A stretch of 64,000 nt of DNA, taken from an uncultured Oscillibacter sp. GTDB lineage: Bacteria > Bacillota > Clostridia > Oscillospirales > Oscillospiraceae. Below, one piece after another: positions 1 through 8,108 of the stretch. Position numbers and translations under genes: made by a program. Position 1 is the stretch's first letter; the number at the start of each line of letters is the position of its first letter. The stretch is from contig CANAWG010000001.1 in the NCBI GenBank assembly GCA_947365245.1, forward strand, positions 124,001 through 188,000, written 5' to 3'. The notes below the pieces were generated by a model that was given only the letters and a program-made list of their open reading frames with translations, searched no databases and was not told the DNA's origin.

Positions 1-424
1 CCACCCGGCGCAGGCAGTCGATGATCCGCCCCTCCCCGTCCAGCAGAATCAGGTTGGACCGGCGGCCCATGGCCTCCAGCACCAGCGTCCGGCGGCCGGG
101 GCGGCCGAAGTCGTCGGTGACGTCCATCTCCAGCCGCACCAGCCGCTCCAGGGGCGTCTGGGTGAGATCCGCGATCCTCGCCCCGGCCAGGTGCTTGCGC
201 AGCAACATACAGAACATGGGCGGCTCCGCCGGGTTGTCCCGGACGGTCTCCGTCAGCTGGATGCGGGGCGCGTTGGCCCCGGCGTTCAGCAGCAGCCGCC
301 GGCCCCGCAGCAGCAAAATCACCTGGTCCCGGGCGGGCTGCTGCACCTTGTCGATGCGAAGGCCCAGCAGCTGGGGCCGCAGCTCCTCCACCACCGCCTG
401 TAAGCAGATCGCGTCTAGCGGCAT
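1..424 (-). CDS. rqcH: RqcH/NFACT family protein, N-terminal part (runs off the window)
   Basis: Reading the minus strand from an ATG at 424 gives an open frame of 141 codons to the window edge. It begins MPLDAICLQAVVEELRPQL and continues through GLRIDKVQQP and FCMLLRKHLAGARI. This is the typical start of the NFACT-N domain of RqcH (YloA/FbpA-type), which in Bacillus binds obstructed 50S subunits and directs C-terminal alanine tailing of stalled nascent chains. Only about a quarter of the usual ~570 residues is present. Its start overlaps the end of mini-RNase III by ten bases, so the two are translationally coupled. Identification rests on N-terminal similarity recalled from the family; the rest lies outside the window. 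Confidence 0.85.
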   Translation of the reverse strand, partial: MPLDAICLQAVVEELRPQLLGLRIDKVQQPARDQVILLLRGRRLLLNAGANAPRIQLTETVRDNPAEPPMFCMLLRKHLAGARIADLTQTPLERLVRLEMDVTDDFGRPGRRTLVLEAMGRRSNLILLDGEGRIIDCLRRV

Positions 425-831
425 ACCTCGTCCTCCTCCATCATCACGCAGAAGAGCTGGTTGACCCGCTCCCTCTGTCCGCCCAGGTACAGCCAGCCGA
501 AGAGCGCCTCCAACGCCGTGGCCTCACCGTACTGGGCCCGGCTGGCGTGGCCCGGGACGGTGTGGACGTGGGCGTTGCGGCCCCGGCGGAACACCGCCGA
601 CTCCTCCTCCGTGAGCATGGGCAATATCCGCTCCGCCCGCCGGGCCTGGGACTCGGCGCACACCAGCTGGACGGCGGAGCGGTGCAGTCCCTTGCCGGTG
701 GCCCTGCCGTGGGCGCACAGCCAGGTGCGGGCCAGGATCTCAAACACGGCGTCCCCGACGTGGGCCAGGCCGATGGAGCTGATGGAGCGCAGCTGGTCCG
801 GGGCAAGACAGGGTTCAAAGTAGTTCTCCAT
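415..831 (-). CDS. mrnC: Mini-ribonuclease III
   Basis: 138 residues, the normal size for mini-RNase III, an RNase III catalytic domain without a dsRNA-binding domain that matures 23S rRNA in Firmicutes. Visible family features are IGLAHVGDAVFEI near residues 20-32 (the acidic signature helix) and YGEATALEALFGWLYL near 100-115 (second acidic cluster with the conserved E-ALE-GYLY pattern). It is followed directly by rqcH with a ten-base overlap. In many Firmicutes mrnC sits beside cysS; here the upstream side is instead a long gene-free palindrome. No strong promoter was recognised immediately upstream. Confidence 0.93.
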   Translation of the reverse strand: MENYFEPCLAPDQLRSISSIGLAHVGDAVFEILARTWLCAHGRATGKGLHRSAVQLVCAESQARRAERILPMLTEEESAVFRRGRNAHVHTVPGHASRAQYGEATALEALFGWLYLGGQRERVNQLFCVMMEEDEVCR

Positions 832-1629
832 AGGGTTCTCCTTTTGTCAGTCAAAAGCGCGTTTGCGCGCTTGAGGACAGTATAGCACGGAAGACGGCGG
901 CGGGGCAATCTTTTTTCTTGTCCCCCCCCCAGGGATGGGGGATTTCGCGCCTCGGGCGCGGGACGGAAGTTTTCCGCCCACGGGCGGGGACGAACGCACG
1001 GGCTTCGCCCGTGCTGGGGATGCACCCCCCATTTCTATTTTCTCTCTCTTCCGAGAGAAAATAGAAACGGGCCGTGCACGGTCCAAAGACAAAAGAGAGC
1101 GCTTTCCCCTGCGGGAGTATGTCCCACTCATCGGAGCTGCACAGCAGACCTGCCGCAAGGACGCAAGGACGTTCTCCTCTGCCCGCGCTTCGCGCATACC
1201 CGGGCACGGGCGGGCAGGCCCGCCGTTCTCTTGACGGCAGACGAACTCTCTGCCCCGAACGGGACCAACCATGCGCGGAGCGCGGGAGTAGGCGCTAGGG
1301 ACCTTGCGTCCACGCAGCGTTGACCGCCGTACTACCGATGAATGGAGCGCACTCCGGAGGGTACCCTAGCGCCTCTCTTTTCTCTTCCACCGTGCACGGC
1401 GCATTCTCTTTTCTCTGGCAAGACAGAGAAAAGAGAATGGGGGGTGCATTCCCAGCACGGGCAAAGCCCGTGCGTCGTCCCGCGCCCGAGGCGCGAAAAA
1501 TCCCCGCCCCGCCCCAGGGCGGCATCTTCCGTCCCGCCCGCAGGCGGGTCTCCTGAAAGGAGACAAAATCCCCGCCCTGGGAGGGGCAAAAGAGAGCGGG
1601 AGCATTCGCTCCCGCCCTCCGCGGAAAAA
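832..1629. repeat. Gene-free 0.8 kb block containing a large imperfect palindrome
   Basis: No credible gene lies between mrnC and ygfK; open frames here have no family features or good ribosome sites. About 941-1170 and 1295-1502 are inverted, diverged copies of one ~210 bp unit, separated by ~125 bp. Each copy contains a GCACGGGC/GCCCGTGC hairpin, the run TGCACCCCCCAT, and a long A/T-rich hairpin (left 1031-1066, right 1404-1439) ending at GCCGTGCACGG. The two A/T-rich stems differ in sequence yet each is self-complementary over 14-15 bp. Further GC-rich inverted repeats occur at 1500-1620. No transposase or terminal target duplication was seen, so the nature of the element is unknown. Confidence 0.75.
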
Positions 1630-4578
1630 TCACAGCAGATAGGGGTACTTGGTCAGCACCGTGAGGATGAAGACCTCGATGTCCGCCGGCAGGCCGCTCT
1701 CGCCGTCCAGGTCGGCCTCGAAGACCTTGCCGTCCAGCCGCACCAGCACTTTCCGGCCCCCCAGGGGCAGGAAGCCCTGGTTGTTCACGCTCTCGTCAAA
1801 GCCCTCCCGGGTCTTAAACAGGGTGAACTTATCCCGGTAGGGGGCGGAGTCGTAGGGGCAGAAGACGGCGCAGTTGCCGCACTCGTTGCACATCCGGTCC
1901 ACATGGAGGATCTCATGCCGCCCGTCGGGCAGCTCCACCACCACGTTGGCCCGGTTGGGGCACACGTCGGCGCAGACCTGGCACACCACGTTGCAGGCGA
2001 GGCACCGGTCCCCCTCGCACTTTGCGGATTCGCACAGGATCCCCTTCTTGGCGATGGCCTCGGCCCGGCTGGCCCTGGCGTGGGCGGGAACGGCGTACTT
2101 GTGGGCCTCGCCGATGACGGCGTTGGCAAACCACTGGGCGTCGGCGATGCCCTCCACCACGGTGGCGGGGCCCCGCATGGCGTCGCCGCCGGCGAAGACG
2201 CCCTCCACGTTGGTCCTGAACGCGGGCAGGCCCTTATCGTCCACCTCAATCCCATTGGCGGTAAAGAGCTCGCTCTCCACCTTCTCGCCCACGGCGGAGA
2301 TGACGGTGTCGCAGTCGATCTCCACGAACTCCCCGGTGGGCTCCGGCTTCCGGCGGCCCTTGTCGTCGGGCTCGCCCAGCTTCATCTTCTCGCAGCGGAG
2401 CTTGCCGCCGCCCTGCTCCACAGGGGCCACCAGCTCCAGGAAGTTCACGCCGTCGGCGATGGCCAGCTCCAGCTCCTCGGCGTCGGCGGGCATGTACTTC
2501 TTGGTCCGGCGGTACACCAGGGTGGAGGATTTTGCCCCACTCCGGAGAGCCGCCCGGGCGGCGTCCATGGCGGTGTTGCCGCCGCCCACCACGGCCACAT
2601 GGCCCAGGGAGACCTCTTTCCCGGCCTTGAGGTCCTTCAGCCAGCCGATGACCGGCACCACGTTGCCGGGGATGTCCAGCTTCCCGGCCTTCCAGGCGCC
2701 CACGGCGAAGAAGATGTGGGTGTACCCCTGGGCCTTCAGCTCGGCGACAGACGGGGCGGGGGTGTTCAGCCGGATCTCCGCGCCCATCCTGGCCACCAGC
2801 GCCGCGTCCTTGTCGATGGCCTCATCGCTGATGCGGAACGCGGGGATCACCTGCCGGACGATGCCGCCCAGGCGGTCGGACTTCTCGAAGATCGTGACGG
2901 GAATGCCCGCCCGGCCCACGAAGTAGGCCGCGGCCATGCCGGCGGGGCCGCCGCCGATGACGGCCACCTTCCGCCCGTCCGTCACCGGGGCCGCCGGCCT
3001 GAGCTTCGCCATATAGGCGTCGTAGCCCCGCTGGGCGGCCACCAGCTTGGTGGAGCGGATCTGGACGGAGTCGTCGTAGAAGTTCCGGGTGCACTTGGTC
3101 TGGCAGCGGTGGGCGCAGATGGTGCCGGTGATGAAGGGCAGGGGGTTCTTCTCGCAGATCAGCCGCAGGGCGGAGGCGTAGGACCCCTTGCGGCAGAGCT
3201 CAATATACTCCGGGATATCCTGCTGGATGGGGCAGCCGCCCTTGCAGGGGGCGGTGAAGCAGTCCATCAGGGGCACCCTCTCGTAGAGCTTCCGCCGGGG
3301 CAGGGGCTTGACGGCCTTGACGTGGTACTTGTCGGACCGGGCCGCCAGGGCCAGGGCCTCGATGCCCTCCACATCCACGCCGGTAAAGGGCTTGAACTCC
3401 AGCGTGTCCAGCTTATCGCCGATCTGAACGAAGCGCTGGTAGCCGCCGGGCTTCAGCTCCGTGGTGGCCATGGTGATGGGCCAGATACCCAGGGAGAAGA
3501 GCTTGTCGATGTTCAGCGCGTCGGCGCCGCCGGCGTAGCTGATGCGCATCCTCCCGCCGAACTCCCGGGAGATCCGGGCGGCCATGGTGGTGGTCAGGGG
3601 GAAGAGGGACTTTCCCGCCATGTACATCTCCTCGCTGGGGAGCTCCCCGGCCTTCACGTCCACGGGGAAAGTGTTGGAGAGCTTCAGTCCAAACTCCACG
3701 CCCGTCTGATCCGCCAGGGCCTGGAGGCGGCGGAACATGGGCACCGCGTCCTCGTACTGGAGGTCCTCCTTGAAGTGGTGGTCGTCAAAGGCGATGTAGT
3801 CGTAGCCCATGCCGTCCAGGATGGACCGGGCGGTCTCGTAGCCCAGGAGGGTGGGATTGCACTTGACAAAGGTGTGGAAGCGCTTCTTTTCAATGAGGTA
3901 GCTGGCGATGCGCTCGATCTCGTCCGGCGGGCAGCCGTGGAGGGTGGAGACGGTGACGCTGCCGGAGACCCGGGGGGAGATGGCGTCGATGAAGCCGCTC
4001 TCAGCGGGGAAGAACTCCTTGAGAACCTTCACGCACTCCCGGAAGACGGGGGTCTTGGAGGCGTCCGCCATCTCGGTGAGGAACTTGTCCACCTTGGGGC
4101 CCTGGATGCCCGCCAGGTCATAGCCCACGGACATATTGAATACAAAGGCGTCGGGGTCGCCCAGCCCGTAGACCTTCGCCATGATCTTGCATGCGCACCA
4201 GGCCTTGACGTACTCCTCAAAGGCCTGCTGGACATACAGCTCCGTGGACCACTCGCAGTTGTAGCACTCGTCCTCCGCCAGGATGCAGGGGCGGTTGACG
4301 CAGGCGGAGAGCTCCGCGCCGTCCATCTTCTGGACGGTTTTCAGCTCGAAGAACCGGGCGCCGGCGAAGTAGCCGGCGATGATGTTCTGGGCCAGCTGGG
4401 TGTTGGGACCGGCGGCGGGGCCGAAGGGGGTCTCGATCTTCTCGCCGAAGATGGGCAGGGTCTTGACGCCGGCCCGATAGGGCTTGTGGACGCCGAAGAC
4501 GGTGCCCTCTCTCTGGTACTCGGCAGTCACCCAGGTCATCAGTTCCCGAAAGGGAATGGGGGTCATCAGTTCGGACAT
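1630..4578 (-). CDS. ygfK: YgfK-type selenate reductase-like flavoprotein with Fe-S domains
   Basis: 982 residues, the usual size of YgfK. Order: N-terminal dihydroorotate-dehydrogenase-like domain (~1-400), a GltD-like Fe-S segment (CKGGCPIQ and CAHRCQTKC, ~430-480), an FAD site (VIGGGPAGMAAA, ~530), an NAD(P)H site (VVGGGNTAMDAA, ~660), and C-terminal ferredoxin-like clusters (CLACNVVCQVCADVCPN and CNECGNCAVFCP, ~855-915). The start at 4578 is preferred over an ATG 15 bases upstream because GGAGG sits eight bases before it and overlaps the earlier ATG. YgfK is linked by gene context to ssnA and to selenium-dependent purine hydroxylases. Selenate reduction is an inherited label, not shown; an electron-transfer partner for purine or amidine catabolism is equally likely. 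Confidence 0.9.
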   Translation of the reverse strand: MSELMTPIPFRELMTWVTAEYQREGTVFGVHKPYRAGVKTLPIFGEKIETPFGPAAGPNTQLAQNIIAGYFAGARFFELKTVQKMDGAELSACVNRPCILAEDECYNCEWSTELYVQQAFEEYVKAWCACKIMAKVYGLGDPDAFVFNMSVGYDLAGIQGPKVDKFLTEMADASKTPVFRECVKVLKEFFPAESGFIDAISPRVSGSVTVSTLHGCPPDEIERIASYLIEKKRFHTFVKCNPTLLGYETARSILDGMGYDYIAFDDHHFKEDLQYEDAVPMFRRLQALADQTGVEFGLKLSNTFPVDVKAGELPSEEMYMAGKSLFPLTTTMAARISREFGGRMRISYAGGADALNIDKLFSLGIWPITMATTELKPGGYQRFVQIGDKLDTLEFKPFTGVDVEGIEALALAARSDKYHVKAVKPLPRRKLYERVPLMDCFTAPCKGGCPIQQDIPEYIELCRKGSYASALRLICEKNPLPFITGTICAHRCQTKCTRNFYDDSVQIRSTKLVAAQRGYDAYMAKLRPAAPVTDGRKVAVIGGGPAGMAAAYFVGRAGIPVTIFEKSDRLGGIVRQVIPAFRISDEAIDKDAALVARMGAEIRLNTPAPSVAELKAQGYTHIFFAVGAWKAGKLDIPGNVVPVIGWLKDLKAGKEVSLGHVAVVGGGNTAMDAARAALRSGAKSSTLVYRRTKKYMPADAEELELAIADGVNFLELVAPVEQGGGKLRCEKMKLGEPDDKGRRKPEPTGEFVEIDCDTVISAVGEKVESELFTANGIEVDDKGLPAFRTNVEGVFAGGDAMRGPATVVEGIADAQWFANAVIGEAHKYAVPAHARASRAEAIAKKGILCESAKCEGDRCLACNVVCQVCADVCPNRANVVVELPDGRHEILHVDRMCNECGNCAVFCPYDSAPYRDKFTLFKTREGFDESVNNQGFLPLGGRKVLVRLDGKVFEADLDGESGLPADIEVFILTVLTKYPYLL

Positions 4579-4608
4579 AGTGCTATCCTCCATATAATAA
4601 TTTACGAT

Positions 4609-4839
4609 TTACACATTTTTTACGGTAACATATTCGGCCAGATTCATGCCTTTGTTGATTTCTACCGCATAGCTGGTTTTCATGCCAGCCGCTCGCAAAA
4701 GGTCACCCGGTGTACAGTGGGCTTCCCGGATTTCATCCGCGTACTTGATTCCAAAGAGATGGATTGCAGTGGCTTTTCTTTTTGCGGGCGCGGTATCATA
4801 CATTTGCTTGAGAGCGCCTGCCAATTCCATCAATGTCAT
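4609..4839 (-). CDS. Small HTH-like protein between ssnA and ygfK
   Basis: 76 residues beginning MTLMELAGALKQMYDTAP, then IHLFGIKYADEI, LLRAAGMKTSYAVEINKGMNLAEYV. The second half looks like a helix-turn-helix (GDLLRAAGMKTSYAVEINKG), similar to small HTH-like proteins found in varied contexts. AAGGAAA lies about nine bases before the ATG. It sits 13 bases after ssnA and 30 bases before ygfK, so it is probably cotranscribed with both. Role unknown; it might be a local regulator or a small mobile passenger. Its base composition is markedly more A/T-rich than the flanking genes, which hints at a different origin. Confidence 0.7.
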   Translation of the reverse strand: MTLMELAGALKQMYDTAPAKRKATAIHLFGIKYADEIREAHCTPGDLLRAAGMKTSYAVEINKGMNLAEYVTVKNV

Positions 4840-4852
4840 AAATGCGCTTTCC

Positions 4853-6196
4853 TTAATAAGTTCTGTGATTCAGGGTCCCCCACAGCTTCTTGGAGGCCTC
4901 CAGAATGTGGGCGTTGACGGCCTCCTCGTCGATCTCCGTGAGGACGCGGTCGCGCATCAAAATCCTGCCGTTAATCATGGTGGTCTGGCACTGGCGGCCC
5001 GTCATGCCAAATAACATGTGGCCGTCGATGTTGGCGTCGGAGAACGGCGTAAAGGGCTTGTAGTCCATGACGATCACGTCCGCCGCGGCGCCGGTCTTCA
5101 GCACGCCCATCTCCGGGAACCCGGCCCGCTGGGCCATCTTGGCGTTGTTCTTGAAGAGCATATCCGTCACCTCGCACCAGCCCACGCCGGGCAGGCAGGC
5201 GTTGTGCCGCTGGATGGTGAGGGCGGCCTTGATGCTCTCCAGCATGTCGTTGGTGTAGGCGTCGGTGCCCAGGCCCACCAGGATGCCCTTTTTGAAGAGC
5301 TGGAGCACCGGCGAGCAGCCCACGGCGTTGCCCATGTTGCTCTCGGGGTTGTTGACGCACATGGTGTCGGTGGCCTTGATGATGTCCATCTCGGCGGTGT
5401 TGACGTGGATGCAGTGGCCCAGGATGGTCTTGGGGCCCAGGATGCCGTGGTCCTGGAGCCGCTGGACCGGGCGGCGGCCGTAGTTCTGGAGGCTGTCGTA
5501 CACGTCGTTCATGCCCTCGGAGACGTGGATGTGGTAGCCCACCCGGCCGCCGTTGGCGGCGTTCATGCGGTCGAAGGTCTTGTCGGAGATGGTGAAGAGG
5601 GCGTGGCCGCCGAACATGGCTTTCAGCATATCGGAGGGGTTCTTCTCGCAGTAATCGATGAAGTCCTTGTTCTCCTGGACGGACTGGCGTGACTTCTCCT
5701 CCCCGTCCCGGTCGCTGACCTCGTAGCAAAGGCAGGCCCGCATCCCCATCTCTTTCGTGACATCGGCGATCTCCATCAAAGAGCCGGGGATCTCGCAGAA
5801 AGAGGCGTGGTGGTCGAAGATGGTGGTGACGCCCTGCTTGATGGAGTCGATCACCAGCGCCTGGGCGGACGCCCTGGTGGCCGCCAGATCCAGGTGGCGG
5901 TCGATGTACCACCACTGGCCGTCCAGCACCTCGTAGAAGTTGGTGGGGGCGTAGCCGTCGATAGAAAGGCCCCTTGCCAGGGCGGAGTAGATGTGGGTGT
6001 GGGCGTTGATGAGGCCGGGCATGATGACGCCGCCCCGGGCGTCCACAAACTCCGCCTGGGGGTACTTGGCCTTCAGAGCCGCGGTCTGGCCCACCTCCAC
6101 AATCCTGCCGCCGTCGGTGACCACGCCGCCGTCGGGCAGGTAGCCGGCGCCGTCGGGGTCCCGGGTAATCAGTCTGCCGTTTGCCAGTAAAATCAT
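4853..6196 (-). CDS. ssnA: SsnA-type amidohydrolase (aminohydrolase)
   Basis: 447 residues, as expected for SsnA. The metal-dependent amidohydrolase pattern is complete: HTH after MPGLIN (~60), HIHVSEG (~225), GHCIHV (~260) and GLGTDAYTNDM (~305). These match the metal and catalytic residues of the atrazine-chlorohydrolase/guanine-deaminase clade. The start at 6196 is set by AGGAGG ten bases upstream; a longer frame upstream has no ribosome site. ssnA next to ygfK is a conserved pair also seen in Escherichia coli. The probable role is deamination or hydrolysis of an amidine or purine-like compound; the true substrate is not shown by the sequence. Confidence 0.9.
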   Translation of the reverse strand: MILLANGRLITRDPDGAGYLPDGGVVTDGGRIVEVGQTAALKAKYPQAEFVDARGGVIMPGLINAHTHIYSALARGLSIDGYAPTNFYEVLDGQWWYIDRHLDLAATRASAQALVIDSIKQGVTTIFDHHASFCEIPGSLMEIADVTKEMGMRACLCYEVSDRDGEEKSRQSVQENKDFIDYCEKNPSDMLKAMFGGHALFTISDKTFDRMNAANGGRVGYHIHVSEGMNDVYDSLQNYGRRPVQRLQDHGILGPKTILGHCIHVNTAEMDIIKATDTMCVNNPESNMGNAVGCSPVLQLFKKGILVGLGTDAYTNDMLESIKAALTIQRHNACLPGVGWCEVTDMLFKNNAKMAQRAGFPEMGVLKTGAAADVIVMDYKPFTPFSDANIDGHMLFGMTGRQCQTTMINGRILMRDRVLTEIDEEAVNAHILEASKKLWGTLNHRTY

Positions 6197-6266
6197 ACGA
6201 AAAACCTCCTGATATTTTTTCGGTGATCCCAAAAAGAAAAGGCGCCCCAAACCGAACCGGCTTGAA

Positions 6267-6335
6267 ACACCTACCAAAAGAAAAGGAATGATAGGTGTAG
6301 CCCGTGCGCGCGGCACTCCGTTACAGCTATCATTC
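6267..6335 (-). promoter_or_regulatory. Structured leader of ssnA with alternative hairpins
   Basis: On the minus strand a 14-position stem (arms 6335-6322 and 6299-6286, one G-G mismatch) is followed by CTTTTCTTTT, resembling an intrinsic terminator. The 3' arm contains ACACCTA, which can instead pair perfectly with TAGGTGT at 6273-6267 just downstream. The two helices cannot form together, so this looks like an attenuator. I could not match it to a known riboswitch class; the purine-riboswitch core was looked for and not found. Confidence 0.5.
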
Positions 6336-6497
6336 TTCGCTTGTACGTATAGTCTATCAGAATTTTCGGGAGAGCGCAAGCAATAAACTTTAGAAAATGC
6401 CGGAAATTTTTGTGGATTTCGCCGGTGACTCCCGCCCGCCCGCAGACCACCCGGGAAAAATTTCACAGAATCACACCAAATTTTTTGAAAAAACTAC

Positions 6498-6524
6498 TTG
6501 CAATATAAATTCAAATCGTATAAT
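6498..6524 (+). promoter_or_regulatory. Candidate promoter for the hemolysin III-like gene
   Basis: TATAAT at 6519-6524 with TTGCAA at 6498-6503, spacing 15 (or CTTGCA with 16). The region is A/T-rich, in contrast to the coding DNA on both sides, and lies 66 bases before the chosen start. Confidence 0.55.
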
Positions 6525-6589
6525 ATAGTTTCGTAAACCACATTACACGATTTATTCAGCCGTTCATGGCGTGGCAGAGGAGAAGGACG

Positions 6590-7291
6590 ATGGAAGCGAT
6601 CATGACAAAAGAGATGGTTCGAACCAGGGCCCGGGCGGTCCGAAAGGCCAAGGTCCGGCAGCGGAACGAGCCGCCCCGCCTGACGGCGGGGGAGGAGCTG
6701 TTCAACACGGTGAGCCACGGCGCGGGGGCGGCGCTGGCGGCGGCGGCCATGGTGCTGCTGCTCCTGCGGTCCGATACGCCGCTGAAGATCATGGCCTCCT
6801 GCTTCTACGGCGTCAGCATGGTGCTGATGATGGTCATGAGCAGCGTCTACCACGCCATGAGGACCGGCTCCACCGCCAAACGGGTCTGCCGCCGGTTTGA
6901 CTACACCTCCATCTACCTGCTGATCGGCGGCACATTCGCCCCCATCTTCCTGGTGTATCTGGGGGGCACACTGGGGGTCACGCTGTTCTGCGTCCAGTGG
7001 GCGGTGATCCTCACCGGCGTGACGCTGATCCTGGTCTTCGGCCCCGGCCGCTGGCGGGCGCTGCACTTCACGCTGTACTTTCTTCTAGGCTGGAGCGGTC
7101 TGCTGTTCCTGCCGGACTTCTACGCCAACAACCGCCCCCTGCTGTGGTTCATCCTGGGAGGCGGGCTGGTGTACACCCTGGGCATGATCCCCTTTGCCCG
7201 GGGCCGGCGGAACGACCACTGCGTGTGGCACCTGTTCGTGCTGGCCGCCGCGGCGCTGCACTGGGTGGGAATCTACACCGGCATCTATTAA
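6590..7291 (+). CDS. Hemolysin III/PAQR family membrane protein
   Basis: 233 residues with about seven hydrophobic segments after a basic N-terminal tail. Family landmarks are ELFNTVSHGAGAALA (N-terminal His motif), SSVYHAM (Ser/His motif), RRFDYTSIYLLIGGTFAP and the C-terminal HLFVLAAAALHWVGIY, which carry the conserved His/Asp residues of the PAQR/YqfA fold. The start at 6590 follows AGAGGAGAAGG by five bases; an upstream ATG at 6566 lacks such a site. The family is called hemolysin III from a Bacillus cereus protein, but most members are membrane enzymes or receptors of unclear role. Haemolytic activity should not be assumed. Confidence 0.88.
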   Translation: MEAIMTKEMVRTRARAVRKAKVRQRNEPPRLTAGEELFNTVSHGAGAALAAAAMVLLLLRSDTPLKIMASCFYGVSMVLMMVMSSVYHAMRTGSTAKRVCRRFDYTSIYLLIGGTFAPIFLVYLGGTLGVTLFCVQWAVILTGVTLILVFGPGRWRALHFTLYFLLGWSGLLFLPDFYANNRPLLWFILGGGLVYTLGMIPFARGRRNDHCVWHLFVLAAAALHWVGIYTGIY

Positions 7292-7303
7292 ACAGCCTCC
7301 CGG

Positions 7304-7329
7304 GGCCCGGGCGCTCTCGCGCCCGGGCC
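7304..7329. terminator. GC-rich hairpin after the hemolysin III-like gene
   Basis: A perfect 11-bp stem (GGCCCGGGCGC with its complement, TCTC loop) lies 12 bases after the stop. There is no T-run, so it is a weak or non-canonical terminator, or a transcript-stabilising hairpin. Confidence 0.4.
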
Positions 7330-7385
7330 TCTGCCGCGCTTTGGCGCGATCGTGCAAAATCCTCTGAAATTTTATTCAAAAAAGA

Positions 7386-7426
7386 TTGTTAAAAAAATTG
7401 ACAAGTCGCCGGATTTGGTCTAAACT
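7386..7426 (+). promoter_or_regulatory. rex promoter with overlapping Rex-like operator
   Basis: TTGACA (7398-7403) and TAAACT (7421-7426) are 17 bases apart. A site TTGTTAA-N5-TTGACAA at 7386-7404 overlaps the -35 box and resembles the Rex consensus TTGTTAA-N4-TTAACAA, with one mismatch and one extra spacer base. Autoregulation of rex by the NADH/NAD ratio is the likely meaning. Confidence 0.6.
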
Positions 7427-7468
7427 AATCATAACTTTCACAATCTTTCTCGATAGGAGCTGATTGAT

Positions 7469-8098
7469 TTGAAGAAAGAAAATATCTCCGACGCGGTCAT
7501 CCGCCGTCTGCCCCGGTACTACCGGCAGCTGACGGACCTGTGCGGCCGCGGCGTGGTCCGCATCTCCTCCCACTCCCTGGGGCAGGAGATGAACATCACC
7601 GCCTCCCAGATCCGGCAGGATTTCAGCTGCTTCGGGGAGTTCGGCCAGCAGGGCTACGGCTACAACGTGGAGGAGCTCCGCTCCGAGATCGGGCACATCC
7701 TGGGGGTGGACAACCACCACCACCTGATCGTGATCGGCGTGGGCAACCTGGGCCACGCCCTGCTGCAGAATTTCCACTTCGACCAGACGGGCTTCACCGT
7801 GGGCGCCGCCTTTGACGTCTCTCCCGCCGTGGTGGGCTCCACCGTCAACGGCGTGCCCATCTACGCCATGGACGAGCTGGAGCGCTACATCCGCGGCCAC
7901 GCCGTGGACGTGGTGGTTCTGACCATCCCCCAGTCGGTGGCCCAGGACACCGCCGACCGCCTCATCGGCCTGGGAGTCCGGGGCTTTTGGAACTTCACCA
8001 ACGTGGAGCTCAGCAGCGCCGACCCCGACGTGCAGTTTGAGAACATCCACTTTGCGGACAGCCTCCTGACTCTCAGCTACCGCATCGCCAACCGCTGA
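7469..8098 (+). CDS. rex: Redox-sensing transcriptional repressor Rex
   Basis: 209 residues, standard Rex length. The N-terminal winged helix holds the signature ITASQIRQDFSCFGEFGQQGYGY (split here: SQIRQDFS then FGQQGYGY, ~45-70), and the Rossmann core has VIGVGNLGHAL (~90). Rex senses the NADH/NAD+ ratio and in Clostridia represses fermentation genes such as bcd, etf and alcohol dehydrogenases, so it may also touch butyrate formation from the lysine pathway encoded further along. Translation probably starts at a TTG with TAGGAGC upstream. A Rex-like operator overlaps its own promoter. Confidence 0.96.
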   Translation: MKKENISDAVIRRLPRYYRQLTDLCGRGVVRISSHSLGQEMNITASQIRQDFSCFGEFGQQGYGYNVEELRSEIGHILGVDNHHHLIVIGVGNLGHALLQNFHFDQTGFTVGAAFDVSPAVVGSTVNGVPIYAMDELERYIRGHAVDVVVLTIPQSVAQDTADRLIGLGVRGFWNFTNVELSSADPDVQFENIHFADSLLTLSYRIANR

Positions 8099-8108
8099 GG
8101 GGGCCGCT

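Noticed and set aside
832-1629. Small open frames within the large palindrome, such as 851-1272 on the minus strand
   Set aside because: They are equivalent readings of the two inverted copies, lack ribosome sites and have no family resemblance.
4594-4839. A possible toxin-antitoxin pair between ssnA and ygfK
   Set aside because: Only one small frame is credible there; no second partner or toxin motif was found.
1342-4917. A 1191-codon open frame on the plus strand opposite ygfK
   Set aside because: Its sequence is Gly/Leu/His/Val-rich without family features, typical of the antisense of GC-rich genes; the minus-strand frame encodes a complete YgfK.
6197-6340. A purine riboswitch upstream of ssnA
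   Set aside because: The conserved loop and junction bases of the purine aptamer could not be found on the minus strand.
6600-6660. A tRNA T-arm-like TTCGAAC near the hemolysin III start
   Set aside because: It lies within the coding region and no acceptor, D or anticodon stems can be drawn around it.
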